This document shows, one piece after another, positions 1 through 5,117 of a stretch of 5,117 nucleotides of DNA (positions are counted from its first letter, which is position 1; every line of letters begins with the position of its first letter). The notes beneath the pieces were generated by a model that was not told the DNA's origin, did no database searches, and saw only the letters and a program-made list of their open reading frames with translations. Position numbers and translations under genes: made by a program. This DNA comes from Faecousia sp. Its GTDB lineage: Bacteria; Bacillota; Clostridia; Oscillospirales; Oscillospiraceae. Where the stretch lies: NCBI GenBank assembly GCA_029258495.1, contig JARHYV010000353.1, forward strand, positions 1 to 5,117, in the 5' to 3' direction.

Positions 1-512
1 TAGACCGTCGTTGCCGCAATGCCCGTACACAGGTAGACAATGATCAGCGTGCCGCGGAAATTGTGCAGGTTCAGCTTGACCATCATCATATAAAGGGGGG
101 CCAGCAGCATCACGCCGGGCAGACCCAGTGAGATGGAGAAGATCATCTGGAAGATGCGGCGCCCCTTAAAGACGAACTTGGAGATAACAAAAGCAGCAGG
201 TGCGCAGAAGAAGATCAGGCCTGCGCAGGCAACCGTAGTATACAGCACACTGTTATAAAAATAATCCATGATGTGGTATCTGTCAATGACTGTTTTATAG
301 CCGGTGAGATCAAATCCCTTGCTCATCAGATGATTCTGGAAGATATCCTTTGTGGGAGTAAAGGATGCGGCGATGACCCATGCAAACAGTGCCACCGTCA
401 GAAAGCACCAGCACAGGATCATCACTTTTCCGAAAAAGTGAAATCCCTTTGCGGTTCTGCCGATCACGCGGCCGGAAGGGGACTCGTTATGGTGGAATTT
501 ATGTTTCTTCAT
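1..512 (-). CDS. MalG-type ABC sugar transporter permease, 3' part missing (cut by window edge)
   Basis: This is the N-terminal 170 residues of the second inner-membrane permease of a carbohydrate (CUT1) ABC importer. The reading frame is open to the left edge, so the C-terminal part, including the EAA loop that contacts the ATPase, is outside the window. Visible features are a short basic, His-rich cytoplasmic start (MKKHKFHHNE), a first membrane helix at about residues 29-51, the family-typical stretch SFTPTKDIF just after it, and further helices at about 88-110, 121-145 and from 155 on. The segment YNSVLYTTV at 86-94 is typical of MalG/LacG-type permeases, which usually run to 270-300 residues. 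The start ATG follows AGGAGG by seven bases. Only 11 bases separate it from the MalF-type gene, so the two are surely cotranscribed and probably translationally coupled. The family is certain; the substrate cannot be read from this sequence. Confidence 0.93.
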   Translation of the reverse strand, partial: MKKHKFHHNESPSGRVIGRTAKGFHFFGKVMILCWCFLTVALFAWVIAASFTPTKDIFQNHLMSKGFDLTGYKTVIDRYHIMDYFYNSVLYTTVACAGLIFFCAPAAFVISKFVFKGRRIFQMIFSISLGLPGVMLLAPLYMMMVKLNLHNFRGTLIIVYLCTGIAATTV

Positions 513-519
513 GGCTGCA

Positions 520-525
520 CCTCCT
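520..525 (-). promoter_or_regulatory. Ribosome binding site overlapping the upstream stop codon
   Basis: A perfect AGGAGG on the minus strand begins inside the TAG stop codon (524-526) of the MalF-type permease and lies seven bases before the ATG of the MalG-type permease. Ribosomes ending the first gene are therefore placed at the start of the second, which favours equal amounts of the two permease partners. It also fixes the start codon at 510-512. Confidence 0.8.
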
Positions 526-1444
526 AGATTTCGTACTTTTCCTTGGGGAAGACCAGATTGATCACCGCCAGAGCGACCACGGTCACGATGCAAAGGACGA
601 CACCGATGGCGGCGCCCATGCCCACATTGGTATTTCCTGCAACCGCATTGGTGCTGATGGAGGTACCGAAGATCTGATCATACATATAGCTTGCCGGTGT
701 GATGGTGGTGGGATCGGAGGGCACCACGCTGAACACCCGAGACCACAGGAAGAAACCGATACAGCCGATCACCCAGAAGGTGACCTGCGTCTTGATGTTA
801 TCCATGATCAGCGGAAGGGTCACACTGAAAAATGCCTTGCCATCCGTTGCGCCGTCAATGAATGCCGCATCGTAAAGATCATCCGGGATCTTCTTCATTG
901 CTGCCATATACACCAGCATGTTGCCGCCGATGCTGCAAAATACGAAAGCGATGACCATAGACCAGAACGCATACTGGGTGCTCGTCCACGGGATGTTGGA
1001 CAGCTTTTCCAAACCAACCGCGTCAAAGATGGTCTTCAGCAGACCGTAGCGGTTGTTATAAACATACTGCGTCCACACGGTGATCATAGCCACCGGGGTG
1101 ATGACCGTGGGCAGGTAGATCACATTTCTCCAGAAATTTCCCATGCGCATGCCCTTGTGCAGAACCCACGCAAAGAATATGGAGATGGTGAATACCAGCA
1201 GACCGCCCACCGCAAAGATCAGGAACATGTTCCGGATGGACACATGGAACAGCTGCCTGTTGAACAGATCCTGATAGTTGTAAAGCCCTACAAATTCCCA
1301 TGTATCCCGGGCTGCACTGATGTCAGACACCTTGAAAAAGGACATCTGGATCGTGCGCGTCACCGGATACAGGTACGCAAACACAAACGCAAATACGACG
1401 GGTGCCAGAAACACCACATACATCCTACGCAAACCTTTTTTCAT
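524..1444 (-). CDS. MalF-type ABC sugar transporter permease
   Basis: This is a complete 306-residue inner-membrane permease of a CUT1 carbohydrate ABC importer, the usual length for the MalF/UgpA/LacF group. It should form a heterodimer with the MalG-type protein encoded just downstream. About six membrane helices are visible, near residues 9-28, 72-95, 106-128, 157-180, 222-240 and 276-299. The EAA loop, which docks on the ATPase, is at about 192-211: DAAFIDGAT, then a short spacer, then FFSVTLP, matching the family pattern of AA, a central glycine and LP. The stretch LYNYQDLF at 54-61 is also typical of this family. A GAGGA ribosome site lies about eight bases before the ATG. The gene is separated from the binding-protein gene by 116 bases that contain an intrinsic terminator, so it is probably expressed by partial read-through. 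The transported substrate cannot be named from the sequence. Confidence 0.96.
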   Translation of the reverse strand: MKKGLRRMYVVFLAPVVFAFVFAYLYPVTRTIQMSFFKVSDISAARDTWEFVGLYNYQDLFNRQLFHVSIRNMFLIFAVGGLLVFTISIFFAWVLHKGMRMGNFWRNVIYLPTVITPVAMITVWTQYVYNNRYGLLKTIFDAVGLEKLSNIPWTSTQYAFWSMVIAFVFCSIGGNMLVYMAAMKKIPDDLYDAAFIDGATDGKAFFSVTLPLIMDNIKTQVTFWVIGCIGFFLWSRVFSVVPSDPTTITPASYMYDQIFGTSISTNAVAGNTNVGMGAAIGVVLCIVTVVALAVINLVFPKEKYEI

Positions 1445-1462
1445 GCATTTATCCTCGTTTCC

Positions 1463-1474
1463 CGCTTTTCAGCG
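1463..1474 (-). other. Small GAAA-tetraloop hairpin in permease leader
   Basis: The minus-strand RNA reads CGCT-GAAA-AGCG, a 4-bp stem closed by a GNRA-type GAAA tetraloop. It lies between the intercistronic terminator and the ribosome site of the MalF-type permease. Such a hairpin could protect the 5' end of a processed permease transcript, but a 4-bp stem can also occur by chance. Confidence 0.25.
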
Positions 1475-1485
1475 CGATTTCTGAC

Positions 1486-1529
1486 AAAAAATGGATGCCA
1501 CCCCATAATTGTTTCAGGGCGGCATCCAT
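1486..1529 (-). terminator. Intercistronic intrinsic terminator (attenuator) between binding protein and permeases
   Basis: On the minus strand the arm ATGGATGCC (1521-1529) pairs with GGCATCCAT (1491-1499), and inner CCC/GGG pairs add three more. The one position between them that is a C/A mismatch on the plus strand is a G-U wobble in the minus-strand RNA, giving a continuous 13-bp stem with a 13-base loop. A run of six T (minus strand, 1486-1491) ends the structure. It starts about 31 bases after the stop codon of the binding-protein gene. Its place inside an otherwise cotranscribed importer operon fits the known arrangement in which the binding protein is made in excess of the permeases. 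Confidence 0.85.
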
Positions 1530-1560
1530 CGGTTTCACTCACAAAAAGCGCCAGCAGATA

Positions 1561-2892
1561 TCAGTATTTAGATGCCTCGCTGGTCAGAACAGAAACAGCC
1601 TTGTCGGCAGTAGTCTGCTTCGTCAAAACCTTGTTCATCTCGATTGTAAATACAGCACTTACAAATTCACTTGACAGATCGCAGTTCAGACCGGAAACCT
1701 TGTCGGCAGCTCCGATCACATCGGTGCACTCTGCACGAGGGCCGGTCCACTCGGAACCGACGGTTGCAGGAGCGCCGCCCAGCTCTGCCAGGAAGTCCTG
1801 AACTTCCTTGGAGATCACATAGCGGAGGAATTCCTTTGCAGCCTCGGGGTTCTGGGACTTGCTGTAAACTGCCAGAGGAATACCGCCTACGGAAGAATAG
1901 CCGGCCTTCTCTACGCCGCCTTCCACTTCAGGGAATGCGAAGAAACCCCAGGGGAAGTCTTCGCCGGCAGTATCTGCAACCTCAGAGGGCATCCAGCTTG
2001 CATTCAGATACATTGCAGCCTCGCCCAGTGCGAACTCCTGCTGACCGGCAGGATACTTGTTGGTTGCGGTCTGAGGGGACATGAAATCAGACAGTTTTTC
2101 CATCTGTGCGAAAGCCTGCTTGACTTCTTCGGACTGCCATGCCGGATCAGAGGCATTTGCGCTCATTGCGGCGATCTTGTCGCTGCCCACCAGACGGGCC
2201 AGATAGTTGTTGGGGATCAGGGTCATATAAGCATCGTCACAGGTGATAGAGTTGATGCCTGCTGCCTTCAGTTTCTCGCAGACTGCAACGAACTCGCTCC
2301 AGGTCTTGGGAGGCTCGGTAACGCCTGCCTGTGCAAACAGATCCTTGTTGTAGAAGAAACCGACGACCCAGGGGAACATCTGAACGCCGTAGTACTTATC
2401 CTTTGCCAGACCTGCCTGTACCTGCCCCTGCTCATTTGCACGGTTCAGCACCGGCAGAATGCTCTCGGCAACGGTGACATCCTTCTGGCCGTAAGCAGGC
2501 TCGTTCATCATATCTGTGATATCCAGATAACGCTCCGTGCTCATGCCGTAGCTGAAGTTGTCCAGAATATCGATCTGCTCGCCGCCTTCCAGCGCAGGGC
2601 CGACCAGATTCTGGTTGGAGCGGCCAGTCCACTGGATCTCGACTTCACATTCGGGGTAGTCCTTCATGAACATGTCGGCTGCCTTCTGGATCGCCTGAGC
2701 CTCGGGCTCGCCCTCGTTGAACATAGACCAGTAAACAACCTTACCGGAAAGCTGTTTCAGATCCTCTGCCGGAACACTGGATGCATTTGCACCCTGAGTG
2801 TCGCCCTTATCTGCATCATGATTCCCGGAACATCCTGCTGCCATGGTAAGCAATGTTGCCAGCACCAGCATCAGGGCCAATGTCTTTTTCAT
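1561..2892 (-). CDS. Extracellular solute-binding lipoprotein of a carbohydrate ABC importer
   Basis: This 443-residue lipoprotein is the substrate-capture subunit of the importer (family 1 solute-binding proteins, COG1653/UgpB-like). The N-terminus is a lipoprotein signal: two lysines, a hydrophobic core, then AAGC with the modified cysteine at residue 21, followed by a polar Asp/Gly/Ser linker to about residue 45. The mature fold begins with KVVYWSMFNEGEPEA (51-65). The family signature YNKDLFAQAG...PPKTWSEF lies at 181-201, and a second conserved block, FALGEAAMYLNASW, at 287-300. Length is normal for the family. The start is supported by AAGGAGG (2902-2908) nine bases upstream. It is the first gene of the importer operon, reading into the MalF-type permease through a terminator. 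The substrate is not identifiable by eye; aromatic residues such as W174, W300 and W315 may line a sugar site, but that is a guess. Confidence 0.96.
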   Translation of the reverse strand: MKKTLALMLVLATLLTMAAGCSGNHDADKGDTQGANASSVPAEDLKQLSGKVVYWSMFNEGEPEAQAIQKAADMFMKDYPECEVEIQWTGRSNQNLVGPALEGGEQIDILDNFSYGMSTERYLDITDMMNEPAYGQKDVTVAESILPVLNRANEQGQVQAGLAKDKYYGVQMFPWVVGFFYNKDLFAQAGVTEPPKTWSEFVAVCEKLKAAGINSITCDDAYMTLIPNNYLARLVGSDKIAAMSANASDPAWQSEEVKQAFAQMEKLSDFMSPQTATNKYPAGQQEFALGEAAMYLNASWMPSEVADTAGEDFPWGFFAFPEVEGGVEKAGYSSVGGIPLAVYSKSQNPEAAKEFLRYVISKEVQDFLAELGGAPATVGSEWTGPRAECTDVIGAADKVSGLNCDLSSEFVSAVFTIEMNKVLTKQTTADKAVSVLTSEASKY

Positions 2893-2948
2893 GTGTCTTC
2901 TCCTCCTTATTTTGTGAAAGAATGTTTACTTCCTTCTTTACAGGGCTC

Positions 2949-2957
2949 ATTATACCA
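2949..2957 (-). promoter_or_regulatory. Extended -10 promoter of the ABC importer operon
   Basis: The minus strand carries TGGTATAAT, a perfect TATAAT (2949-2954) with the TG of an extended -10 element. The hexamer 17 bases upstream, AATACA (2972-2977), matches the -35 consensus at only three of six positions, which is common when an extended -10 is present. Transcription should begin near 2942 and give a leader of about 50 bases before the binding-protein ATG. The weak -35 suggests that an activator or other regulator may be needed. Confidence 0.65.
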
Positions 2958-3005
2958 ATGTTTCCCTATAATGTATTTGTCTTTTTCGGCGCATGTTTTG
3001 CCGGT

Positions 3006-3042
3006 TTTTATGAATACTTAAAATTTTTATGTACATTTTATG
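3006..3042 (-). repeat. Three CATAAAA direct repeats upstream of the importer operon
   Basis: CATAAAA occurs three times on the minus strand, at 3006-3012, 3025-3031 and 3036-3042, with start-to-start distances of 19 and 11 bases, close to two and one helical turns. Regulators of the AraC/XylS family, which often control such importers in Firmicutes, bind direct repeats on one face of the helix. The tract is very AT-rich, so chance repetition is a real alternative. Confidence 0.3.
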
Positions 3043-3054
3043 GCAAATTTACCA
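3041..3054. promoter_or_regulatory. Near-perfect 14-base palindrome, possible operator
   Basis: The plus strand reads TGGCAAATTTACCA. All base pairs of the inverted repeat match except 3044/3051. It lies about 100 bases upstream of the likely importer transcription start (2942) and about 40 bases downstream of a second possible start (near 3089). It lacks the central CG of LacI/CcpA-type sites, so it is not a cre site. A dimeric regulator could bind here; no regulator gene is in the window. Confidence 0.4.
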
Positions 3055-3060
3055 AATCAA

Positions 3061-3083
3061 GAAAGAAAATAACCGCCGATTAT
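3061..3083 (-). terminator. Weak possible terminator of the esterase gene
   Basis: On the minus strand ATAATC (3078-3083) can pair with GGTTAT (3069-3074), including one G-U pair that exists only in this orientation, with a 3-base loop. The stem is followed by TTTTCTTTC-like sequence down to 3061. It begins 24 bases after the esterase stop codon. With six pairs, mostly A-T, and an interrupted T run it is likely inefficient, so some transcripts may run on into the importer operon. Confidence 0.3.
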
Positions 3084-3095
3084 CACAAAATATAG

Positions 3096-3104
3096 ATTAT
3101 AGCA
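3096..3104 (-). promoter_or_regulatory. Second possible extended -10 promoter just after the esterase stop
   Basis: The minus strand carries TGCTATAAT, again a perfect TATAAT with an extended TG, three bases beyond the esterase stop codon. No -35 is present at the normal distance (GCCGGC, inside the esterase gene). If used, it would start near 3089 and give the importer a leader of about 200 bases containing the palindrome and repeats. The AT-rich setting makes a chance match possible. Confidence 0.3.
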
Positions 3105-3107
3105 AAC

Positions 3108-3953
3108 TTATTTTCCCTGCCGGCTCAAAATAAGTGCAAGCCAGTTTTTTACATATTCCATCCAGCAGGCATTGCGGCTCACCTCCGGCTGAAGATCTGC
3201 CGTTGTCAAGTCGGTAGCTGTGGACAGTCCGTGATCGCCGAACGGAAAAATATGCATTTCCACTGGAACATGATGCATTGTAAGTGCCTGTGCATAGATC
3301 AGGCTGTTGTACACCGGCACCACCTCATCCGCCGCTGTCTGCCACAGGAACGTGGGCGGAGTGTTCTGCGTTACCAATTTCTCGCAGGAGAACCGCTGCC
3401 GCTCCTGTTCGGAAAGCGGCATATGCCCCACAAGCCGTTCAAAGCTGCCCATATGCCCATGCTCAGGATCAGCCGTGATCACCGGGTAACCGAGGACGCA
3501 GGCCTGAACCCCTCTGCTGTTGGGGAACACCTCCCGGACTTCGGGAATATCGAAGGCATTTGCATAATGCGCCGCCAGATGTCCGCCGGCAGAAAAGCCC
3601 ATGATCGCTACGCGCTCGGTATCACAATGCCACAGCTTTTCGTTGCGTGTGATCAACTCCATCACCGCAGCCACCTGCCGGATCTGGTTGGGGAAACCAT
3701 TCGGCTCCACAGAGTAATTCAGCACAAAGACATTGTATCCCTCTGCAGCAAATTTCAGAGCGATAGGCTCTGCCTCCCGCTGACTGCAGAAACGATACCC
3801 GCCGCCGGGACAGATGATCAGACAGGGATGACTCCGCTCCTCCCAGTTCATTTCTGCCAGATTATCCGGCAGATAAGTCACAACAAAAGGATCTTGACCT
3901 GCCTCCCCCAAAAATGGGAATTCATCCTTCAAATGCAGTGTTTCGTGTTTCAT
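3108..3953 (-). CDS. Alpha/beta-hydrolase, acetyl-esterase type
   Basis: This 281-residue protein belongs to the alpha/beta-hydrolase group that includes acetyl-xylan and related carbohydrate esterases (COG0657-like, BD-FAE/Axe-like). The oxyanion-hole loop PGGGY is at 49-53. The nucleophile elbow GFSAGG is at 119-124 with catalytic Ser121. The acid is probably Asp209 in TAADEVVPV, and the histidine is His241 in FGDHGLS, so the triad is complete. No signal peptide or membrane helix is seen, so it should act in the cytoplasm. AAAGGAG (3962-3968) eight bases before the ATG supports the start. It lies 215 bases upstream of the importer operon on the same strand, which suggests it removes acetyl or other ester groups from an imported sugar; that role is inferred. 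It could instead be a general esterase or a short peptidase-like member of the superfamily, which the sequence alone does not exclude. Confidence 0.92.
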   Translation of the reverse strand: MKHETLHLKDEFPFLGEAGQDPFVVTYLPDNLAEMNWEERSHPCLIICPGGGYRFCSQREAEPIALKFAAEGYNVFVLNYSVEPNGFPNQIRQVAAVMELITRNEKLWHCDTERVAIMGFSAGGHLAAHYANAFDIPEVREVFPNSRGVQACVLGYPVITADPEHGHMGSFERLVGHMPLSEQERQRFSCEKLVTQNTPPTFLWQTAADEVVPVYNSLIYAQALTMHHVPVEMHIFPFGDHGLSTATDLTTADLQPEVSRNACWMEYVKNWLALILSRQGK

Positions 3954-4085
3954 AATATGATCTCCTTTCGATTGATTCCATTCTCAGATCCCTGCTGCCT
4001 GCAAAAAAGATTGCTGCCGGGATCCGCGGATATGATCCATCTGATCTCCGTGCCTTTCGCCGCACGGATACAGATTTTTTACTTT
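3954..4085 (-). other. Long structured leader of the esterase mRNA
   Basis: From the likely start near 4085 to the ATG lies about 130 bases of untranslated RNA, long for a simple gene. In the minus-strand RNA three hairpins can form: a 12-bp two-part stem right at the 5' end (arms 4071-4075/4039-4043 and 4062-4068/4047-4053), GGATC/GATCC around the self-complementary ATCCGCGGAT (4022-4031), and GATCCC/GGGATC (4019-4024 with 3987-3992) with a 26-base loop holding two GGCAGCA copies. I recognise no known riboswitch. The last two share bases and cannot both form fully, so they could be alternatives. Confidence 0.35.
4039..4080 (+). terminator. Intrinsic terminator pointing toward the MATE gene
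   Basis: On the plus strand ATCTG (4039-4043) pairs with CAGAT (4071-4075) and, after a small internal loop, TCCGTGC (4047-4053) pairs with GCACGGA (4062-4068) around an 8-base loop. The 3' arm runs straight into T at 4075-4080. This has the form of a rho-independent terminator for plus-strand transcripts, yet no plus-strand gene lies upstream in the window. It may attenuate a long MATE leader, or stop antisense transcription. In the opposite direction the same hairpin sits at the very 5' end of the esterase mRNA, where it could simply protect the transcript. Confidence 0.5.
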
Positions 4086-4091
4086 ACCCAC

Positions 4092-4120
4092 ATTATATGC
4101 AATCCGTGTAGAGAAATCAA
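4092..4120 (-). promoter_or_regulatory. Sigma-70/sigma-A promoter of the esterase gene
   Basis: On the minus strand TTGATT (4115-4120) and a perfect TATAAT (4092-4097) are separated by exactly 17 bases. Transcription should start near 4085. The heptamer AATCCGT occurs twice on the plus strand, at 4101-4107 inside the spacer and at 4119-4125 overlapping the -35, 18 bases apart, a placing that would suit a repressor. Confidence 0.7.
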
Positions 4121-4209
4121 TCCGTCCTTTCCTGTCGGACATCCATTGACGCACCGCTCAAAATATGATACGGTTTATTGCAATGAGTCCACAATACATC
4201 CGTGAAGAT

Positions 4210-4214
4210 GGGAG
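4210..4214 (+). promoter_or_regulatory. Ribosome binding site deciding the MATE start
   Basis: GGGAG lies 11 bases before the ATG at 4226. The in-frame ATG at 4208 and GTG at 4202 have no ribosome site at a workable distance, and an in-frame TGA stands at 4184-4186. The spacing is slightly long and the match incomplete, so translation may be modest. Confidence 0.5.
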
Positions 4215-4225
4215 TCGATCGTTCC

Positions 4226-5117
4226 ATGATGCAAACCGAAATCGACCGGGATCTGACCACAGGCAGCGTCACCGGAACCATATTGCGTTTCGCCGGGCCA
4301 ATGATCCTCGGAAATCTGCTGCAGCAATGCTATACCATCGCCGATACCCTGATCGTGGGCAAATATATCGGCATCGACGCACTGGCGGCGGTGGGATCGA
4401 CCTATACTCTTGTGACCTTTCTGACCTCCATCATGATCGGTCTGTGCATGGGCAGCGGAGCCGTGTTCTCCATGTGCTACGGAGCAAAGCAGCAGCAAAA
4501 GCTCCACGAGAGCGTGGTGGTTTCCTTCCTGATCAACGGCTCGATCACCCTGCTGATCCAGATGCTCGCCCTCAGCCTCCTGTCCCCTACCCTGCGGCTG
4601 CTGAACACCCCCTCTGATGTCTGGGAGCTGGTTCGTCAATACTACCGGATCATCCTGCTGGGCATTTTCTTTGTATTCCTTTATAATCACTTCACCTTTC
4701 TGCTGCGGGCACTGGGAAATTCCTTCATCCCCCTGTGCTTTCTGGGGATCGCCGCCGCAGTCAATATCCTTCTGGATCTCGCTTTCATCATCTGTTTCCA
4801 CTGGGGCATTCAGGGGGCTGCCTTTGCCACCATCCTCAGTCAAGGGATTTCCGGCATGGGTCTTGCCGCATATACTTGGGTCAAAAAGCCGGAGCTCCGC
4901 CCGGGAAGGCATCCTCTGCGCATCCTGCGCTCCAGTATCCGTGGGAAAACCCATCTGGAGATCCTGCATTATGCGCTGTCCGCCTGTGTACAGCAGTCGG
5001 TCATGAATTTCGGCATTCTGATGATCCAAGGACTGGTCAATCGGTTCGGAACCATGGTCATGGCTGCCTTTGCAGCAGCTGTCAAGATCGACTCCTTTGC
5101 CTATATGCCTGCGCAGG
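4226..5117 (+). CDS. MATE-family efflux transporter, 3' part missing (cut by window edge)
   Basis: The frame is open from 4226 to the right edge and gives 297 residues of a protein that normally has about 450. It is a multidrug and toxin extrusion (MATE, NorM/DinF group, COG0534) membrane protein, which exports organic compounds in exchange for Na+ or H+. Visible marks are the N-terminal DLTTGSV...ILRFAGPMILGNLLQQ (9-34), ADTLIVGKYIG...ALAAVG (39-57) with the conserved Asp40, RALGNSFIPL (161-170), the NILLD motif (180-184) and GIQGAAFATILSQ (194-206). Together they cover the first six-helix lobe and the start of the seventh helix (about 255-275). It is divergent from the esterase, with 272 bases between them. 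No clear plus-strand promoter was found. The exported substrate is unknown; nothing shows a functional link to the sugar genes. The start at 4226 is preferred over 4208, which would add six residues. Confidence 0.95.
   Translation, partial: MMQTEIDRDLTTGSVTGTILRFAGPMILGNLLQQCYTIADTLIVGKYIGIDALAAVGSTYTLVTFLTSIMIGLCMGSGAVFSMCYGAKQQQKLHESVVVSFLINGSITLLIQMLALSLLSPTLRLLNTPSDVWELVRQYYRIILLGIFFVFLYNHFTFLLRALGNSFIPLCFLGIAAAVNILLDLAFIICFHWGIQGAAFATILSQGISGMGLAAYTWVKKPELRPGRHPLRILRSSIRGKTHLEILHYALSACVQQSVMNFGILMIQGLVNRFGTMVMAAFAAAVKIDSFAYMPAQ

Noticed and set aside
380..1801. Long plus-strand open frame of 473 codons
   Set aside because: It runs antisense to the MalF-type permease and the ends of both neighbours. 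The translation is rich in His, Arg and Asp with no recognisable domain, and the minus-strand genes in the same DNA have clear family motifs and ribosome sites.
3041..3054. CcpA cre site
   Set aside because: The palindrome centre is AAATTT and lacks the CG core and flanking pattern of cre sites.
4133..4141. Short inverted repeat TGTC-G-GACA
   Set aside because: Four-base arms are expected by chance at this length, and it has no clear relation to a promoter.
4146..4169. TTGACG and TATGAT as a possible MATE promoter
   Set aside because: Each hexamer is good alone, but only 12 bases separate them. At the proper 17-base distance from TTGACG the sequence is TACGGT, a poor -10, so no promoter is called.
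3231..4205. Plus-strand open frame of 324 codons
   Set aside because: It is antisense to the esterase and its control region, has no ribosome site or domain, and its composition is that of a reverse-complement shadow.
4165..4617. Plus-strand open frame starting at 4165 and overlapping the MATE start
   Set aside because: It is in another frame from the MATE gene, rich in Arg and His, has no ribosome site and stops inside the MATE gene.
4175..5029. Minus-strand open frame of 284 codons
   Set aside because: It is antisense to the MATE gene and is full of Gln, His, Asp and Gly without membrane or enzyme motifs. The plus-strand MATE protein explains this DNA fully.

Overview
This window looks like a piece of a Firmicutes (Clostridia-type) chromosome. 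The evidence is moderate GC genes with strong AGGAGG-type ribosome sites, a substrate-binding lipoprotein with a very Clostridia-like signal peptide, and AT-rich intergenic DNA with TATAAT promoters. The genus cannot be fixed from the sequence alone.

Layout, left to right. Positions 1-2892 hold three minus-strand genes, read from right to left: an extracellular solute-binding lipoprotein (1561-2892), a MalF-type permease (524-1444) and a MalG-type permease cut by the left edge (1-512). This is a carbohydrate-type (CUT1) ABC importer. No ATPase gene is visible. An intrinsic terminator (1486-1529) lies between the binding protein and the first permease and probably lets the cell make more binding protein than permease. 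Positions 2893-3107 are a 215-base AT-rich regulatory region with an extended -10 promoter for the transporter, a second possible promoter, a near-perfect 14-base palindrome, repeated CATAAAA words and a weak terminator for the gene upstream.

Positions 3108-3953 (minus) encode a cytoplasmic alpha/beta-hydrolase of the acetyl-esterase type with a full Ser-Asp-His triad. Its promoter (TTGATT-17-TATAAT, 4092-4120) gives it a leader of about 130 bases that can fold. The esterase and importer together suggest uptake of a sugar or oligosaccharide carrying ester groups (for example acetyl) and removal of those groups in the cytoplasm; this is inference from gene order.

From 4226 to the right edge (plus) is the N-terminal two thirds of a MATE-family efflux transporter, divergent from the esterase. 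The 272-base divergent region also contains a good intrinsic terminator pointing at the MATE gene (4039-4080), which is the least expected item in the window.

I see no mobile element, CRISPR array, rRNA, tRNA or clearly new system. The genes are ordinary; the points worth a second look are in the non-coding DNA.
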